In this document: positions 27,098 to 35,375 of the stretch, in pieces
Numbering within the stretch: position 1 is the first letter of the stretch
Layout: each line of letters opens with the position of its first letter
Assembly (NCBI RefSeq): GCF_021191705.1
Contig: NZ_JAIWPU010000046.1
Location: 1-54,155 of the forward strand
Source: Proluteimonas flavola
Lineage (GTDB): Bacteria; Pseudomonadota; Gammaproteobacteria; Xanthomonadales; Xanthomonadaceae
Reading direction: 5' to 3'
DNA length: 54,155 nucleotides
Notes under the pieces: generated by a model
The model's database searches: none
Seen by the model: the letters and a program-made list of their open reading frames with translations, nothing else
What the model was told of the DNA's origin: nothing
Translations under genes and position numbers: made by a program

Positions 27098-28075
27098 TCA
27101 GAACGATTCCGCGATATGGCTCGTATTGCCGCCCGCGCGCTTGGCCTGATACAGCGACGCATCGGCGCGTGCGAACCAGTCCTGCCAGTCGCGTTCAGCC
27201 GAGAGCATCGCGCCACCGACTGCGACCGTGATCCCGCCACCGGGACCGACCAGGCGCGACGCCACCGCATCGCGCACGCGTTCGGCAGCACGCGCCAACG
27301 CCTGTTCCGACGACACCGGCAGCAGCATCACGAACTCTTCGCCGCCGAATCGATAGACGGAATCGCCCTGCCGCAGTTCCTCGCGCAGCAGCGCGGCAAG
27401 ATCGACCAGTACCGTGTCGCCAGCCGCGTGGCCGAAGGTGTCGTTGACCGCCTTGAAGCGGTCGATGTCGAGCACCAGCAGGCCGGCGCGGCCACTGTGA
27501 CCGGTCGCGATCGTGTGGCGCAGATCGGCCTCGAGCACGCCGCGGTTGGGAATGCGCGTCAGCGGATCGACGCTCGCCATCAATTCCAGTGAATCGCTGT
27601 GCATGCGCAGCCGCCGCGCGAATACCAGCGAGAAGCCATACACCAGCGACCAGGTCACCAGTGTGCTGATGTTGTGGTACGGCCCGACAGCGCGCCACAG
27701 CAGCGTCGCGGATGCGGCCAGCAGCAGCACTGCCCCGCTCCACGTCGCCACGCGCAGCGGCGCGAGATAGAAACTGGTCATCAGCGCGACGTAGACCCAG
27801 CCGCTCGCCGCAGAGCCGAGGGTCAGGCACGCGAGGATCGCGAAACCGGCGTTGAACACCACCATCCAGGCGCCCGCACATTCCGTCCGCCCCTCGCGCC
27901 ACGCCAACCGCACGATCGCGAGCATCGTGACGAGGACGGCCGCGTCCAGCGCCGCGACGCCCCAGTCGCCGCGCGCGAGTCGCCACACCATGAAACTGCC
28001 GAGCACGAGCGCGGTCACCGACCCCAGCAGGGTGATGATGGCCAGGTGGAAATTGTTCCGGAGTCTCGAAATCAT
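27098..28075 (-). CDS. Membrane-bound diguanylate cyclase (GGDEF)
   Basis: A 325-aa enzyme that makes cyclic di-GMP from two GTP. The N-terminal ~155 residues form about six membrane helices (AIITLLGSVTALVLGSFMV, VAALDAAVLVTMLAIVRL and others), a small MASE-like sensor. The catalytic domain shows DPLTRIPNRG, LDIDRFKAVNDTFGH and the active site YRFGGEEFVMLLP. The inhibitory I-site RxxD is present as RQGD five residues before GGEEF, so product inhibition is expected. The start ATG at 28075 is chosen to place the first helix correctly. It is transcribed alone. Confidence 0.9.
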   Translation of the reverse strand: MISRLRNNFHLAIITLLGSVTALVLGSFMVWRLARGDWGVAALDAAVLVTMLAIVRLAWREGRTECAGAWMVVFNAGFAILACLTLGSAASGWVYVALMTSFYLAPLRVATWSGAVLLLAASATLLWRAVGPYHNISTLVTWSLVYGFSLVFARRLRMHSDSLELMASVDPLTRIPNRGVLEADLRHTIATGHSGRAGLLVLDIDRFKAVNDTFGHAAGDTVLVDLAALLREELRQGDSVYRFGGEEFVMLLPVSSEQALARAAERVRDAVASRLVGPGGGITVAVGGAMLSAERDWQDWFARADASLYQAKRAGGNTSHIAESF

Positions 28076-28254
28076 CGTGGTGGCGCCCGTCCCGGGGCAC
28101 GCCGGCGGCGTCCCGTCACTCCCGCCGATCCAGTCTTGCGTCTGCTGTGGTCGAGAACCCTGAGCCGATCGCACGCACGCGCCCGTGAAGATACGCGCCG
28201 ATCCGGGAGACACGCATGGGAATTGCGAAGTCGGCCCGCAAAAGCGGCCGACGA

Positions 28255-28341
28255 TGGTGCCCGGAGCCGGAATCGAACCGGCACGACCTTGCGGCCAACG
28301 GATTTTAAGTCCGGTGCGTCTACCAGTTTCGCCATCCGGGC
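28255..28341 (-). tRNA. tRNA-Leu(TAA)
   Basis: An 87-nt - strand cloverleaf including CCA. The acceptor GCCCGGA pairs with TCCGGGC. The anticodon loop CTTAAAA reads TAA, and there is a long class II variable arm. It marks the left border of the accessory block that begins at about 28.5 kb; tRNA genes are common integration points. Confidence 0.94.
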
Positions 28342-28586
28342 AGGCGGCGACAGCGTGCCTGAGCGAGGTGCCGAATGAAACAGGCATGTCGAGACGGATG
28401 CGTCGCAGCAGGGACGGGCAGGCCCGGAACCCGCGTCCGCGTCGCGATCAACCGGGTGAAGCTGGCGTGAAGCAGATCCATGGCCGATAATTCTGAATGG
28501 CCGCCGTGACGCCCCGGGGGAACACGCTTCCCAGCCGGAGCCCATACGGCCGTTGGGGTTGCTTGTCCCGCCTCCAGGAGTACGCC

Positions 28587-28808
28587 GTGCCGCCGCTGCT
28601 GTTCCCCCGCGATGCTGTTGTTTCTTCGCCCGACGTGTCCGCACCGGCCGCCGGGGACTCCATCGATCCGGCATCGTCGGATCTTCCCGCACTGATCGAA
28701 TGCCGCACGCATGACGTGCGCGCCCGGATCACCCTTGACGTCACCACCGTCGACAACCACGCCGACCTGCCCCTGGCCGGCTGCGGCTAGCGGATGCCGA
28801 TTGAATGA
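28587..28808 (+). pseudogene. Decayed, internally deleted copy of the 179-aa secreted protein gene
   Basis: The frame from a GTG at 28587 reads SSDLPALIECRTHDV then directly RARITLDVTTVDNHADLPLAGCG, stop, RMPIE, stop. The intact gene at 30746-31285 has AADLPALIECRDHDV near its N-terminus. Its C-terminus is RTRITHDVSTLDSHPGKTLAGC followed by SYRMLME. The two ends are therefore joined with the central ~115 codons missing, and a TAG replaces part of the tail. No functional product is expected. It documents a former tandem paralogue at the left edge of the accessory block. Confidence 0.75.
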
Positions 28809-28929
28809 AGCGCGCCGTGTGAGCCGGTTCGGCCCCCGCACGACACCGTGTCCTACCGCCGGCAGCGCCCCCCGCACCCCAGGCCGTTCAACCGGGACGG
28901 CCCCGACCTTTCCGAAGGCTCCATCACGC

Positions 28930-30687
28930 ATGTCAGATCCCATCCTCTTCAACTGGAAGACCCCGATCGCCGACGTCCTGGGCGTGCTGCGCCAGGCGTA
29001 CGCAGGGCGCTTTCCGGCGCTGGCTTCGGCGCAGCTGGACCCCGTGGCCGATGCCCTGGCCGATGCCGAGTCCGAACGATGGCTGCCGGCGCTGGGGCAG
29101 GAAATGCAGGCACTGGGGCTGGCCCTGATCGAGCAGTGGGAAAACGACGACGCCATCAACCTGTATGTCGCCGAGTTGGCGAACGTGGACGAGGTCGTCG
29201 AACGGATCGAGGCCGAAGGCTGGGAGGCCATCGTGCATCGCCGCCGCGAAAAGCGGCCCTCGCAGATGCCCACGCCCAACGGCTTCGCCCTGGAAACCCC
29301 GGTGGCCGACGTGCTGGCGGGTCTGCGCCAGGCCTACGCAGGGACATTCCCGGCACTCGCTTCCGAGCGGCTGGACGGCGTCGCGCGGGCGCTGGCGGAC
29401 GACGAAGCGGGCGAAGACTGGCCGTCGGCACTGGGGCAGGAAATGGAGGCACTGGGCCTGGCGCTGATCGAGCGCATCGACAACGACGACGATGACGATG
29501 AGATCCGCCATCTCCACGTCGTCGAACACTCCGCCGTGGACGCATTCGTGGAACAGGCCGAGGCCGAGGATGCGGACGCGTTCGTGCATCGCCAGGAAGA
29601 ACGCGCCTTCGGCGCGCCGGCGTACCTGCCCGACGCGCCCGGCGCACCGCTGTTCGCGCCATCGGCCTATCGGGACCTGCGCATCCTCTGGCCGCTCGAT
29701 GGCGGCTGGGCCATCGCCGACTCGCGCAGCGAGCCCGGCCGCGTGCTGCTGGATCTGCGCCAATGGCCCGACGTGCGCGAAGTCCGCAGCGAACTCGCCG
29801 CGCAGATCGAGCGCTGCTGGACGGCGGGCCCGGACGGCCTGCGCGCCTGGATCCGCAGCCACTGGACCAATCCCGCCAACACGCAGCTGCCCTACGAAGC
29901 GCTGTACCACGAAGAACTCTGCTTCACGCAGCTGCCGCTGGAAAGCGGCGGGCCGGTCAATGCCCTGCCGCTGCGCCCGCCCCAGGCCATGAGCCAGCGC
30001 AGCCTGCCCGACTACGCACTGGGATTCGTCGGCGACGACGTGCTGCTCGCCGACGACCACTCGGTCGTCCTGCTGCGCCAGCCCGCGCGCACTCCGGCCG
30101 GGCTGGCGCCCGTGCGGGAGCCGCTGCTCGCACTGCCACCCCGGCCCGAGCTGTCCCACGTTGCTCCGGCCATCGTCCACACGGCCGATGGCCGCACCTG
30201 CGTGTTCTGCCAGCAGCAGTTCTTCCAGTGGCGCGATGGCGCCCTGCACCGGCTGCACTTCCTGGACGGCGAGGACGCGCCGGAAAACATCTGCGCGCCG
30301 GTGCCCAGCCGCGCGTCGCGCATCGCCTGGACCCAGGATGGCCTGCTCTGCGAAGGCGACCTGGCGACCGGCGAGGTGCTGCGGCACGCATTGGATGGCC
30401 TGCCCTACCACGATGCGCTGGCGATCGACAGCCTGCCCGGGGACTGGCTGCTGCTGCGCCACGGCGCCGGACAGCACCGCGCCACCGACATCGCGCAGCT
30501 GTGGCATCTCGGCTCGGACCGCGTGGTGCGCATCCGCCATGGCCACCTGGCACTGGAGGGCAGCCTCGAGCACTGGATCGAACTGCCCGACGGCGGGATC
30601 GTGGCCGGCGACGATGAACGCATGGTCGGCCTGGGGCGGTTCGACGCGCTCCTGCGCCGTCTGGAGTCCGGCGCGGCCAGCGCCTGA
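28930..30687 (+). CDS. Large hypothetical protein with duplicated N-terminal domain
   Basis: A 585-aa protein with no signal peptide. Residues ~5-105 and ~115-218 are a tandem duplication. PIADVLGVLRQAYAGRFPAL and ALGQEMQALGLALIEQ recur as PVADVLAGLRQAYAGTFPAL and ALGQEMEALGLALIER. The second unit contains an acidic run (NDDDDDE). The C-terminal ~350 residues look like a beta-rich, propeller-like domain (DLRILWPLDGGWAIADSRS, RTCVFCQQQFFQWRDGALHRL, DWLLLRHG, GGIVAGDDERMVGLGRFD). I do not recognise the family. It heads a co-oriented run of accessory genes. A role as a toxin, immunity or sensor protein is not supported by visible catalytic motifs. Confidence 0.7.
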   Translation: MSDPILFNWKTPIADVLGVLRQAYAGRFPALASAQLDPVADALADAESERWLPALGQEMQALGLALIEQWENDDAINLYVAELANVDEVVERIEAEGWEAIVHRRREKRPSQMPTPNGFALETPVADVLAGLRQAYAGTFPALASERLDGVARALADDEAGEDWPSALGQEMEALGLALIERIDNDDDDDEIRHLHVVEHSAVDAFVEQAEAEDADAFVHRQEERAFGAPAYLPDAPGAPLFAPSAYRDLRILWPLDGGWAIADSRSEPGRVLLDLRQWPDVREVRSELAAQIERCWTAGPDGLRAWIRSHWTNPANTQLPYEALYHEELCFTQLPLESGGPVNALPLRPPQAMSQRSLPDYALGFVGDDVLLADDHSVVLLRQPARTPAGLAPVREPLLALPPRPELSHVAPAIVHTADGRTCVFCQQQFFQWRDGALHRLHFLDGEDAPENICAPVPSRASRIAWTQDGLLCEGDLATGEVLRHALDGLPYHDALAIDSLPGDWLLLRHGAGQHRATDIAQLWHLGSDRVVRIRHGHLALEGSLEHWIELPDGGIVAGDDERMVGLGRFDALLRRLESGAASA

Positions 30688-30745
30688 CACCCGGCTATCG
30701 CGGGCGACGCCACCGCCCGCCTTCCAGTCTCTCCAAGGAACTCCC

Positions 30746-31285
30746 ATGTCCAGACCGCTGTTCTGCGCCGCCGTGCTCTGCACCGCCTTTTCCGCACATG
30801 CCGCCGACGACGTCGCCGCGCCCACCGCTGCCGATCTCCCCGCGCTGATCGAATGCCGCGACCATGACGTGTCGGCCTGGCTCGGCTTCGCCTTTCCCCT
30901 GTTCCAGGACGAGGACGGCAGCGTCGCCCGCGCGCTCGGCCTGACCGCCGAGGACTCGGCCACCCCCTGGCTCAGGCAATACCGCCTGGAGCGCCCCATC
31001 ACCGCCTTCGGTCGCAGCACCGATCGCATCGTCTTCACCAATGCCGGGGTGATGGGCGTGTTCGACGAAGCCGATCCCCACCCACTGGCCGAGCAACTGC
31101 GGATCCAGCCGATGCTGGACACCCCGGCCAAGTATCTGGGCGAAGCCGTCGTCGCCGAAAGCGAAGAACGCCATGACGACGGTGGGGTCGCCTACCGCAC
31201 CCGCATCACGCACGACGTCTCCACCCTCGACAGCCACCCCGGCAAGACACTGGCCGGATGCAGCTACCGGATGCTGATGGAATGA
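30746..31285 (+). CDS. Secreted hypothetical protein (179 aa)
   Basis: A 179-aa protein with a signal peptide (LFCAAVLCTAFSAHA) and two mature-region cysteines (IECRDHD and LAGCSYRM) that could form a disulfide. The start has AAGGA upstream. The decayed gene at 28587-28808 is a paralogue. The family is not recognised. Its location beside a membrane protein and other exported proteins suggests envelope function. The stop overlaps the next start as ATGA. Confidence 0.7.
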   Translation: MSRPLFCAAVLCTAFSAHAADDVAAPTAADLPALIECRDHDVSAWLGFAFPLFQDEDGSVARALGLTAEDSATPWLRQYRLERPITAFGRSTDRIVFTNAGVMGVFDEADPHPLAEQLRIQPMLDTPAKYLGEAVVAESEERHDDGGVAYRTRITHDVSTLDSHPGKTLAGCSYRMLME

Positions 31286-31707
31286 GGCGGGGACCGGATG
31301 CCTTCGCATCGGTCCACGCCATCCTGCTGGACTGGAAGGAAGGCAGGCTGAGCCTGCTGGAATACACGCAGGACCAGTTGGGCAGCGAGGTGCGGTCGAT
31401 CGAGCCGTCCGGCAACGACGGCCGGGGCCGCGCGGGCCGGCAGCGATGGATTCGAGTACGACATCGAACGCATCGGGCACCTGCTGGCGGACCGCTTCGC
31501 CTTCCGCATGATCCACCGGGGCGGCATCTCCGGCACGCTGGAGTGCCTGTTCGTGCCCGCCGACGGGTGGACACGTGCGGACACGCTGCATGGCAGGGCC
31601 CGCGTCGCGCAGGCAGACCCCGCGGGAATCGCTGCACGCAAGCACAGCGGGGGCGAGCGCACGCGTGCCGCATCGCCTCGCGGCATGGCCGCGGCGCCGC
31701 CCCATGA
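31282..31707 (+). pseudogene. Frameshifted hypothetical gene
   Basis: Starting at the ATG overlapping the previous stop, the first ~50 codons look coding (FASVHAILLDWKEGRLSLLEY, LGSEVRSIEPSG). That frame then becomes arginine-rich and implausible. From about 31440 the +1 frame takes over with good composition (DGFEYDIERIGHLLADRF, ISGTLECLFVPADGW). A one-base insertion or two-base deletion near 31400-31440, in a GC-rich run, best explains this. The original frame's stop at 31707 overlaps the next gene's ATG. A programmed shift or sequencing error is a less likely alternative. Confidence 0.5.
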
Positions 31708-32531
31708 TCAGTTTCACGCCATGGGAGTGGTATCTGGTCATCGTCGGGCTGGGCTGGTGGCTATGCCTGCCTGCCGGCCTGTTGGCCGCTTGGCTGGCCT
31801 GGCGCCGCCGGCCGCTGCCGCCGGCCTGGCGCGCAGTGGCGGCCGTGCTGGCACTCCTGCTGCTGGGCCCGCTCGCCTGTTTCGCGCTGTCGTGGATCGA
31901 CGACTGGCACGACGGCCGGCAGTACGCCAGGCGCACCTGGCATCTGGACCACGCGGCAACGGTGGCCGGCCTGGATCTGCCCGCGGGCAGCCGCGTCCAG
32001 TTGGCACCGTCGTTCGATCCCGCCCGGCGCGCGCAGGCGCGGCCGGGCGACATTGCCCGCATCGAGCTGGCCCAGCCGGTGCCGCTGTTCGGTGCGCTGC
32101 TCGAAGGCCGCCTCGCCTACGGGGACGACCGCTGGATCGGCACGCTGCCGTCGCCCCAGCGCGTGCAGGGTCTCGCCTGCATGCCCGGCCCCATCGCCTT
32201 CCGCGACACCGGCGATCTCTGGCATTGCCAGGGCGAAGGCGGCGCGCTGCTGCACGCCGCCGATCCACCGGCGGCGATGCCGGCCTGTCCTGCCGCCACG
32301 GACGCCTCGCTGTCCATCCGCCCTTCCGCACCACGGCGCCACTACCGGCTGACCGATCCGCAAGGACGCCGCTGCACCGGGATCACCGGCGAGGACGGCG
32401 CGGTCGGCGGCATCGAGCTGCTGCCGGACAGCGTCATCGAGCGCAGCCGGTTCGACCCCGCCGTCTACCACATCAAGCAGCCCGGCAAGGCCGCGTCGAT
32501 CCTCGAGATACTGGGGCGTGCCGATGACTGA
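31704..32531 (+). CDS. Membrane-anchored hypothetical protein (275 aa)
   Basis: A 275-aa protein with two N-terminal membrane helices (WYLVIVGLGWWLCLPAGLLAA and VAAVLALLLLGPLACFAL) and a large periplasmic domain. This domain has repeated short beta segments (LPAGSRVQLAPS, GDIARIELAQPVPLFGALLEG, GGALLHAADPP). Cysteines in GLACMPG, LWHCQG, MPACPA and RRCTG could form two disulfides. The family is not recognised. The start overlaps the upstream stop by four bases. Confidence 0.65.
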   Translation: MISFTPWEWYLVIVGLGWWLCLPAGLLAAWLAWRRRPLPPAWRAVAAVLALLLLGPLACFALSWIDDWHDGRQYARRTWHLDHAATVAGLDLPAGSRVQLAPSFDPARRAQARPGDIARIELAQPVPLFGALLEGRLAYGDDRWIGTLPSPQRVQGLACMPGPIAFRDTGDLWHCQGEGGALLHAADPPAAMPACPAATDASLSIRPSAPRRHYRLTDPQGRRCTGITGEDGAVGGIELLPDSVIERSRFDPAVYHIKQPGKAASILEILGRADD

Positions 32532-32619
32532 CGGTACCCGCACATCCTCCGCCGTGGCGCACCGTGTACGCGCCTGGCCGGCTGGCGCAGCCGGCGCAGA
32601 GCGAGGCGCGGACCGATGA
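32524..32619 (+). CDS. Possible 31-aa linking peptide
   Basis: A 32-codon frame from ATG at 32524 overlaps the upstream stop (32529-32531). It ends in TGA at 32617-32619, overlapping the next gene's ATG (ATGA). The peptide MTDGTRTSSAVAHRVRAWPA... has no recognisable feature. It may only serve translational coupling or be the remnant of a gene. Low confidence. Confidence 0.25.
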   Translation: MTDGTRTSSAVAHRVRAWPAGAAGAERGADR

Positions 32620-33014
32620 TCGAAGGGATCGGCGCGACCCTGCTGGCCACGATGCTCATCATCGCGCTGCGCGTCGATTGGCGGACAGGGCAGCGCGGTG
32701 CCGGCTTCCTGGTCAAGCTCGCCATCGCCATCGCGGCGGTGAACATGTACGTGCCGCGCCGCGGGCCGTCGAGCGAATTCCTGTTCGGCGTCGGCGTGGC
32801 CCTGCTGGCGATCGGCGGCGGCTGGCTGGCGCTGCGCCTGCGCCGTTTCGAGCATGACCTGGCACACGAGCGGGAACGCCGAATCCAACGCCAGGAATGG
32901 GAAGAGCAGGAGCGCGCATTCCGCGCCAGCGAACGCGCCTACCGCGAGCACCTGCCGCGTCCCAGGCGGCTGAACAAGCGCGACAGGAAACGCAGGAAAA
33001 GGAGGACGACGTGA
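32616..33014 (+). CDS. Small membrane protein with charged C-terminal tail (132 aa)
   Basis: A 132-aa protein with about three membrane helices (GIGATLLATMLIIALRV, AGFLVKLAIAIAAVNMYV, FLFGVGVALLAIGGGWLAL). A highly charged, probably coiled-coil cytosolic tail (HERERRIQRQEWEEQERAFRASERAYREH) ends in lysine/arginine repeats. No family is recognised. The start is coupled to the short upstream frame. Confidence 0.6.
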   Translation: MIEGIGATLLATMLIIALRVDWRTGQRGAGFLVKLAIAIAAVNMYVPRRGPSSEFLFGVGVALLAIGGGWLALRLRRFEHDLAHERERRIQRQEWEEQERAFRASERAYREHLPRPRRLNKRDRKRRKRRTT

Positions 33015-33070
33015 GCCGCAGGACCCCGTATTCCACCCGCCTGCCAGGCGATACAGCGAGGCACTGAAGC

Positions 33071-33355
33071 ATGCACCCCCCGATTCCCAACGCGCGCCCC
33101 TGGTATGTCGCCACCCTCGTCCTCGCGGGCCTCTGGGTGATTTCCGCCCTCGTTTTCAGCGACCTTTGCCTGAGCTTTGGCGGCGGGGGCAACTCCTGCA
33201 AAAGCCGGTTCGACTACCCCGAGATCATTGCCTTCCTAGCGATGCTGGGGACGGTCTACGGCATTCCCATGACCCTTCTCGCAGGCCTGGGCGCCGCCAT
33301 CCAGTCGATCAGGCGAGCGCGCTGGCGCAGGAAACATGCCTCCCTCGCGGCATGA
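33071..33355 (+). CDS. Small two-helix membrane protein (94 aa)
   Basis: A 94-aa protein with two membrane helices (YVATLVLAGLWVISALVF and IIAFLAMLGTVYGIPMTLLA). A short periplasmic loop between them holds two cysteines (LCLSFGGGGNSCKSRF). A basic tail follows. No family is recognised. An attC-like core sequence begins 23 bases after its stop, so it may be a fossil integron cassette. Confidence 0.55.
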   Translation: MHPPIPNARPWYVATLVLAGLWVISALVFSDLCLSFGGGGNSCKSRFDYPEIIAFLAMLGTVYGIPMTLLAGLGAAIQSIRRARWRRKHASLAA

Positions 33356-33377
33356 CGCATTGCATCCCCGCCCTCCC

Positions 33378-33401
33378 AGCCGACGCTGCTTCGCGGCGCG
33401 G
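33378..33401 (+). repeat. attC-like hairpin core, isolated
   Basis: These 24 bases match the core of the integron attC at 53226-53285 (AGCCGACGCCGC..., TTCG loop, ...GGCGCGG) at 23 of 24 positions. No 7-base outer arms (RYYYAAC / GTTRRRY) flank it, so it is not a functional site. It could be a degraded attC left by a cassette insertion or excision, or chance convergence of a GC-rich hairpin. Confidence 0.35.
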
Positions 33402-33459
33402 TCTGGCGCGGCCGCCAAGTACCCGTCACAACGTCCAACGATTCGGAGACTCGCCCCCC

Positions 33460-33939
33460 ATGAACAATACCCTCGCCATCGTCGCGGCCATTCTTGCCCT
33501 CGTGCTCGCCGCGATCCTGATCGCCCTGTGGAAAATGCCCGTCCTGCGCATGACGGCCCAATCGCTGTTGCCTCCACGGGAGGCGTCTCCAGCGGTCGTG
33601 CTCGCAGAGCTGGACCGCTATCGGCAGCGCCGGGTCTGCTTCCAGGGCAAGGTCGCCAAGGTCGTCGCGTTCTCCGCGCCCAGCCCGGACGACCCGCTGT
33701 CCTACCTGTTCGAGGGGATGTCGGGGTCGCTGGAATTGCAGGTGGAAGGCGATGCCATCGTCGATGTCCTGCTGCAGACGAAGCCTGACGCGGCATCGGC
33801 AGGGGAGGCGGCGATGCCGGCTGTCGGCACGACGATCGAGGTGTGCGGCTTCGCGAGCGAAAGCCCGGCCTCCGCAGCAGGCGGTTCGCGCCGGCTGCTG
33901 CTTGTCGGCCACATCGAGGCGGGCGACATCGCGCCTTGA
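33460..33939 (+). CDS. Membrane-anchored hypothetical protein (159 aa)
   Basis: A 159-aa protein with one N-terminal helix (LAIVAAILALVLAAILIAL) and a ~120-residue soluble domain. The domain has an OB-fold-like alternation (VCFQGKVAKVVAF, SLELQVEGDAIVDVLLQ, GTTIEVCGFASE, RRLLLVGHIEAGDI), reminiscent of small beta-barrel domains. The family is not recognised. The start ATG follows TTCGGAGAC, a usable ribosome binding site. Confidence 0.6.
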   Translation: MNNTLAIVAAILALVLAAILIALWKMPVLRMTAQSLLPPREASPAVVLAELDRYRQRRVCFQGKVAKVVAFSAPSPDDPLSYLFEGMSGSLELQVEGDAIVDVLLQTKPDAASAGEAAMPAVGTTIEVCGFASESPASAAGGSRRLLLVGHIEAGDIAP

Positions 33940-33983
33940 ACCCTGCTTTCCTTTCCGTTATCCATCCAGCAAGGCACGAGACG

Positions 33984-34850
33984 ATGAGCGAAGACGCAGA
34001 CGCGCCCGGTAACCCCGGAGAGACGTACCAGGCGCAGAGCCGGGCCGCCCGCATGACCAGTCGCGCCGCGCAGGAACACCTGTCGAAAGAACAGCACTAC
34101 CTCGGCGGCGGACTCGATTGCGAACTCCTCGCCGTCTACCCCTACTTCTGCAACCTGCACGTGTTCGGCCCTGCGCGCATCCGCGGCCTCGTCAGCGGCG
34201 GCGGCAACATCCTGTTCGCGCAGCCGCCCGAGATCGCCTGCCATGCGACCAGCGGCTACCACCGCAGCCGGGTGATCTTTCCGCACGAGGCGCGCTACAT
34301 CTTCATGCCGCCGACGCACCGGCTTTCCCAGGTGCTCGAGGCCCCCTTCTTCGGGCCCGGCAACTATTTCCCCTACGCCAACCATGCCCCGGCCATCCAG
34401 GGCGACTGGCGCGCGGCGGCCGCGCGGGGAGAACCGATCCTCAAGCCCGCCGCCGACATCGCCCGCGCCTACGCCGATTTCCCCGCCCAGCTGCGCGCCG
34501 CGTTCGACTACCTGTTCGCCAAGCCGCATCCGGCAGGCCCCCGCCCACGCTACGGCGACTACACCGGCTGCGAAATCACCGAAGAGCTGATCGACGGACA
34601 GCAGGTGCGCTGCCGCCAGATCGTCAGGCAGCTCAACCACACCGAGGAGGTCCTGCTGCGTGCCGTGCAGCGCCTGGACAGCGGCGACATCAGCCTGCAC
34701 CTGGAGCACCTGACCAGCCCGAAGCGCAGCCGCTACCTGCGCACGGGAACCGTGGACGACGACTCGCCGGACATGTGCATCGTCAAGCACGGCATTCTCG
34801 ATGCCATCGCCCGGCTCGAAAAACGGTACTCCGCGGGGAACCCCACGTGA
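33984..34850 (+). CDS. Hypothetical soluble protein (288 aa)
   Basis: A 288-aa protein without signal peptide or membrane helices. Notable segments are CELLAVYPYFCNLHVFGPARIRGLVSGG, RSRVIFPHEARYIFMPPTHRLS, ITEELIDGQQVRCRQIVRQLNHTEE and DDSPDMCIVKHGILDAIARLE. Several tyrosine/phenylalanine-rich stretches suggest a compact globular fold. The family is not recognised and no catalytic motif is clear. It lies mid-way in the + strand accessory run. Confidence 0.6.
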   Translation: MSEDADAPGNPGETYQAQSRAARMTSRAAQEHLSKEQHYLGGGLDCELLAVYPYFCNLHVFGPARIRGLVSGGGNILFAQPPEIACHATSGYHRSRVIFPHEARYIFMPPTHRLSQVLEAPFFGPGNYFPYANHAPAIQGDWRAAAARGEPILKPAADIARAYADFPAQLRAAFDYLFAKPHPAGPRPRYGDYTGCEITEELIDGQQVRCRQIVRQLNHTEEVLLRAVQRLDSGDISLHLEHLTSPKRSRYLRTGTVDDDSPDMCIVKHGILDAIARLEKRYSAGNPT

Positions 34851-34857
34851 ACGTGAC

Positions 34858-34998
34858 GTGCTAGCCGACCTGCCGCGCTCGCCCTATCTCGAGCTGGTGT
34901 TGCGTTACGAACGCTGGGGATTGCCGCCGCTGCGGGCCGGCTTGCGTCCCTATCTGCCCCATCTGCCTGATCCACAGCAGGACCCGGTGCCGGAATGA
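34858..34998 (+). CDS. Possible 46-aa protein
   Basis: A short frame from GTG at 34858, seven bases after the previous stop, reads MLADLPRSPYLELVLRYERW and ends at a TGA overlapping the next ATG (ATGA). Composition is plausible but the protein is too short to classify. It may be a truncated remnant whose stop still couples translation of the next gene. Confidence 0.35.
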   Translation: MLADLPRSPYLELVLRYERWGLPPLRAGLRPYLPHLPDPQQDPVPE

Positions 34999-35375
34999 AC
35001 AACGCCACGATGATCGCCCTGGCCCTGGTGGCCTTCCTCTGGTGGCGCGCCCACCGCCGCATACGCATCGCGCAGGCGCACAAGGACCGGTGCGAGGCCG
35101 AACGTCCCCGCAGGGAGCGGATGCTGCGCGTCATCCCCGAGGCATCGCGCTATGTCGGCCAGCCGATACAGCAGTTGTTCCATGTCCTCGGGCACGAATC
35201 CGGGTACAGCGCATGCGATTTCGGCAAGGGCTACTACGAATGGATCACCTGCGATCTGCGGATCGAAGCGTATTGCGACAACGACCAGGTCTGTCTGGGG
35301 CTGAGGATCCACGTGGACAACAAGAAGATCGTCGATCTGCCTGGACGCATCGGCAGCAGGGAAAGCCGTGACTGA
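34995..35375 (+). CDS. Signal-anchored hypothetical protein (126 aa)
   Basis: A 126-aa protein with a short N-terminal hydrophobic segment (ATMIALALVAFLWWRA), then a basic region and a globular domain. The domain contains HVLGHESGYSACDFGKGYYEWITCDLRIEAYC. The three cysteines and the aromatic pattern are distinctive, but I do not recognise the family. It overlaps the next gene, which starts at a GTG inside its last codons. Confidence 0.55.
   Translation: MNNATMIALALVAFLWWRAHRRIRIAQAHKDRCEAERPRRERMLRVIPEASRYVGQPIQQLFHVLGHESGYSACDFGKGYYEWITCDLRIEAYCDNDQVCLGLRIHVDNKKIVDLPGRIGSRESRD

Noticed and set aside
33460..33939. Reading the whole 28.5-37 kb block as integron cassettes
   Set aside because: Only one attC-like core is found, without outer boxes. 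Genes overlap by ATGA rather than being separated by attC sites, and their base composition matches the chromosome.
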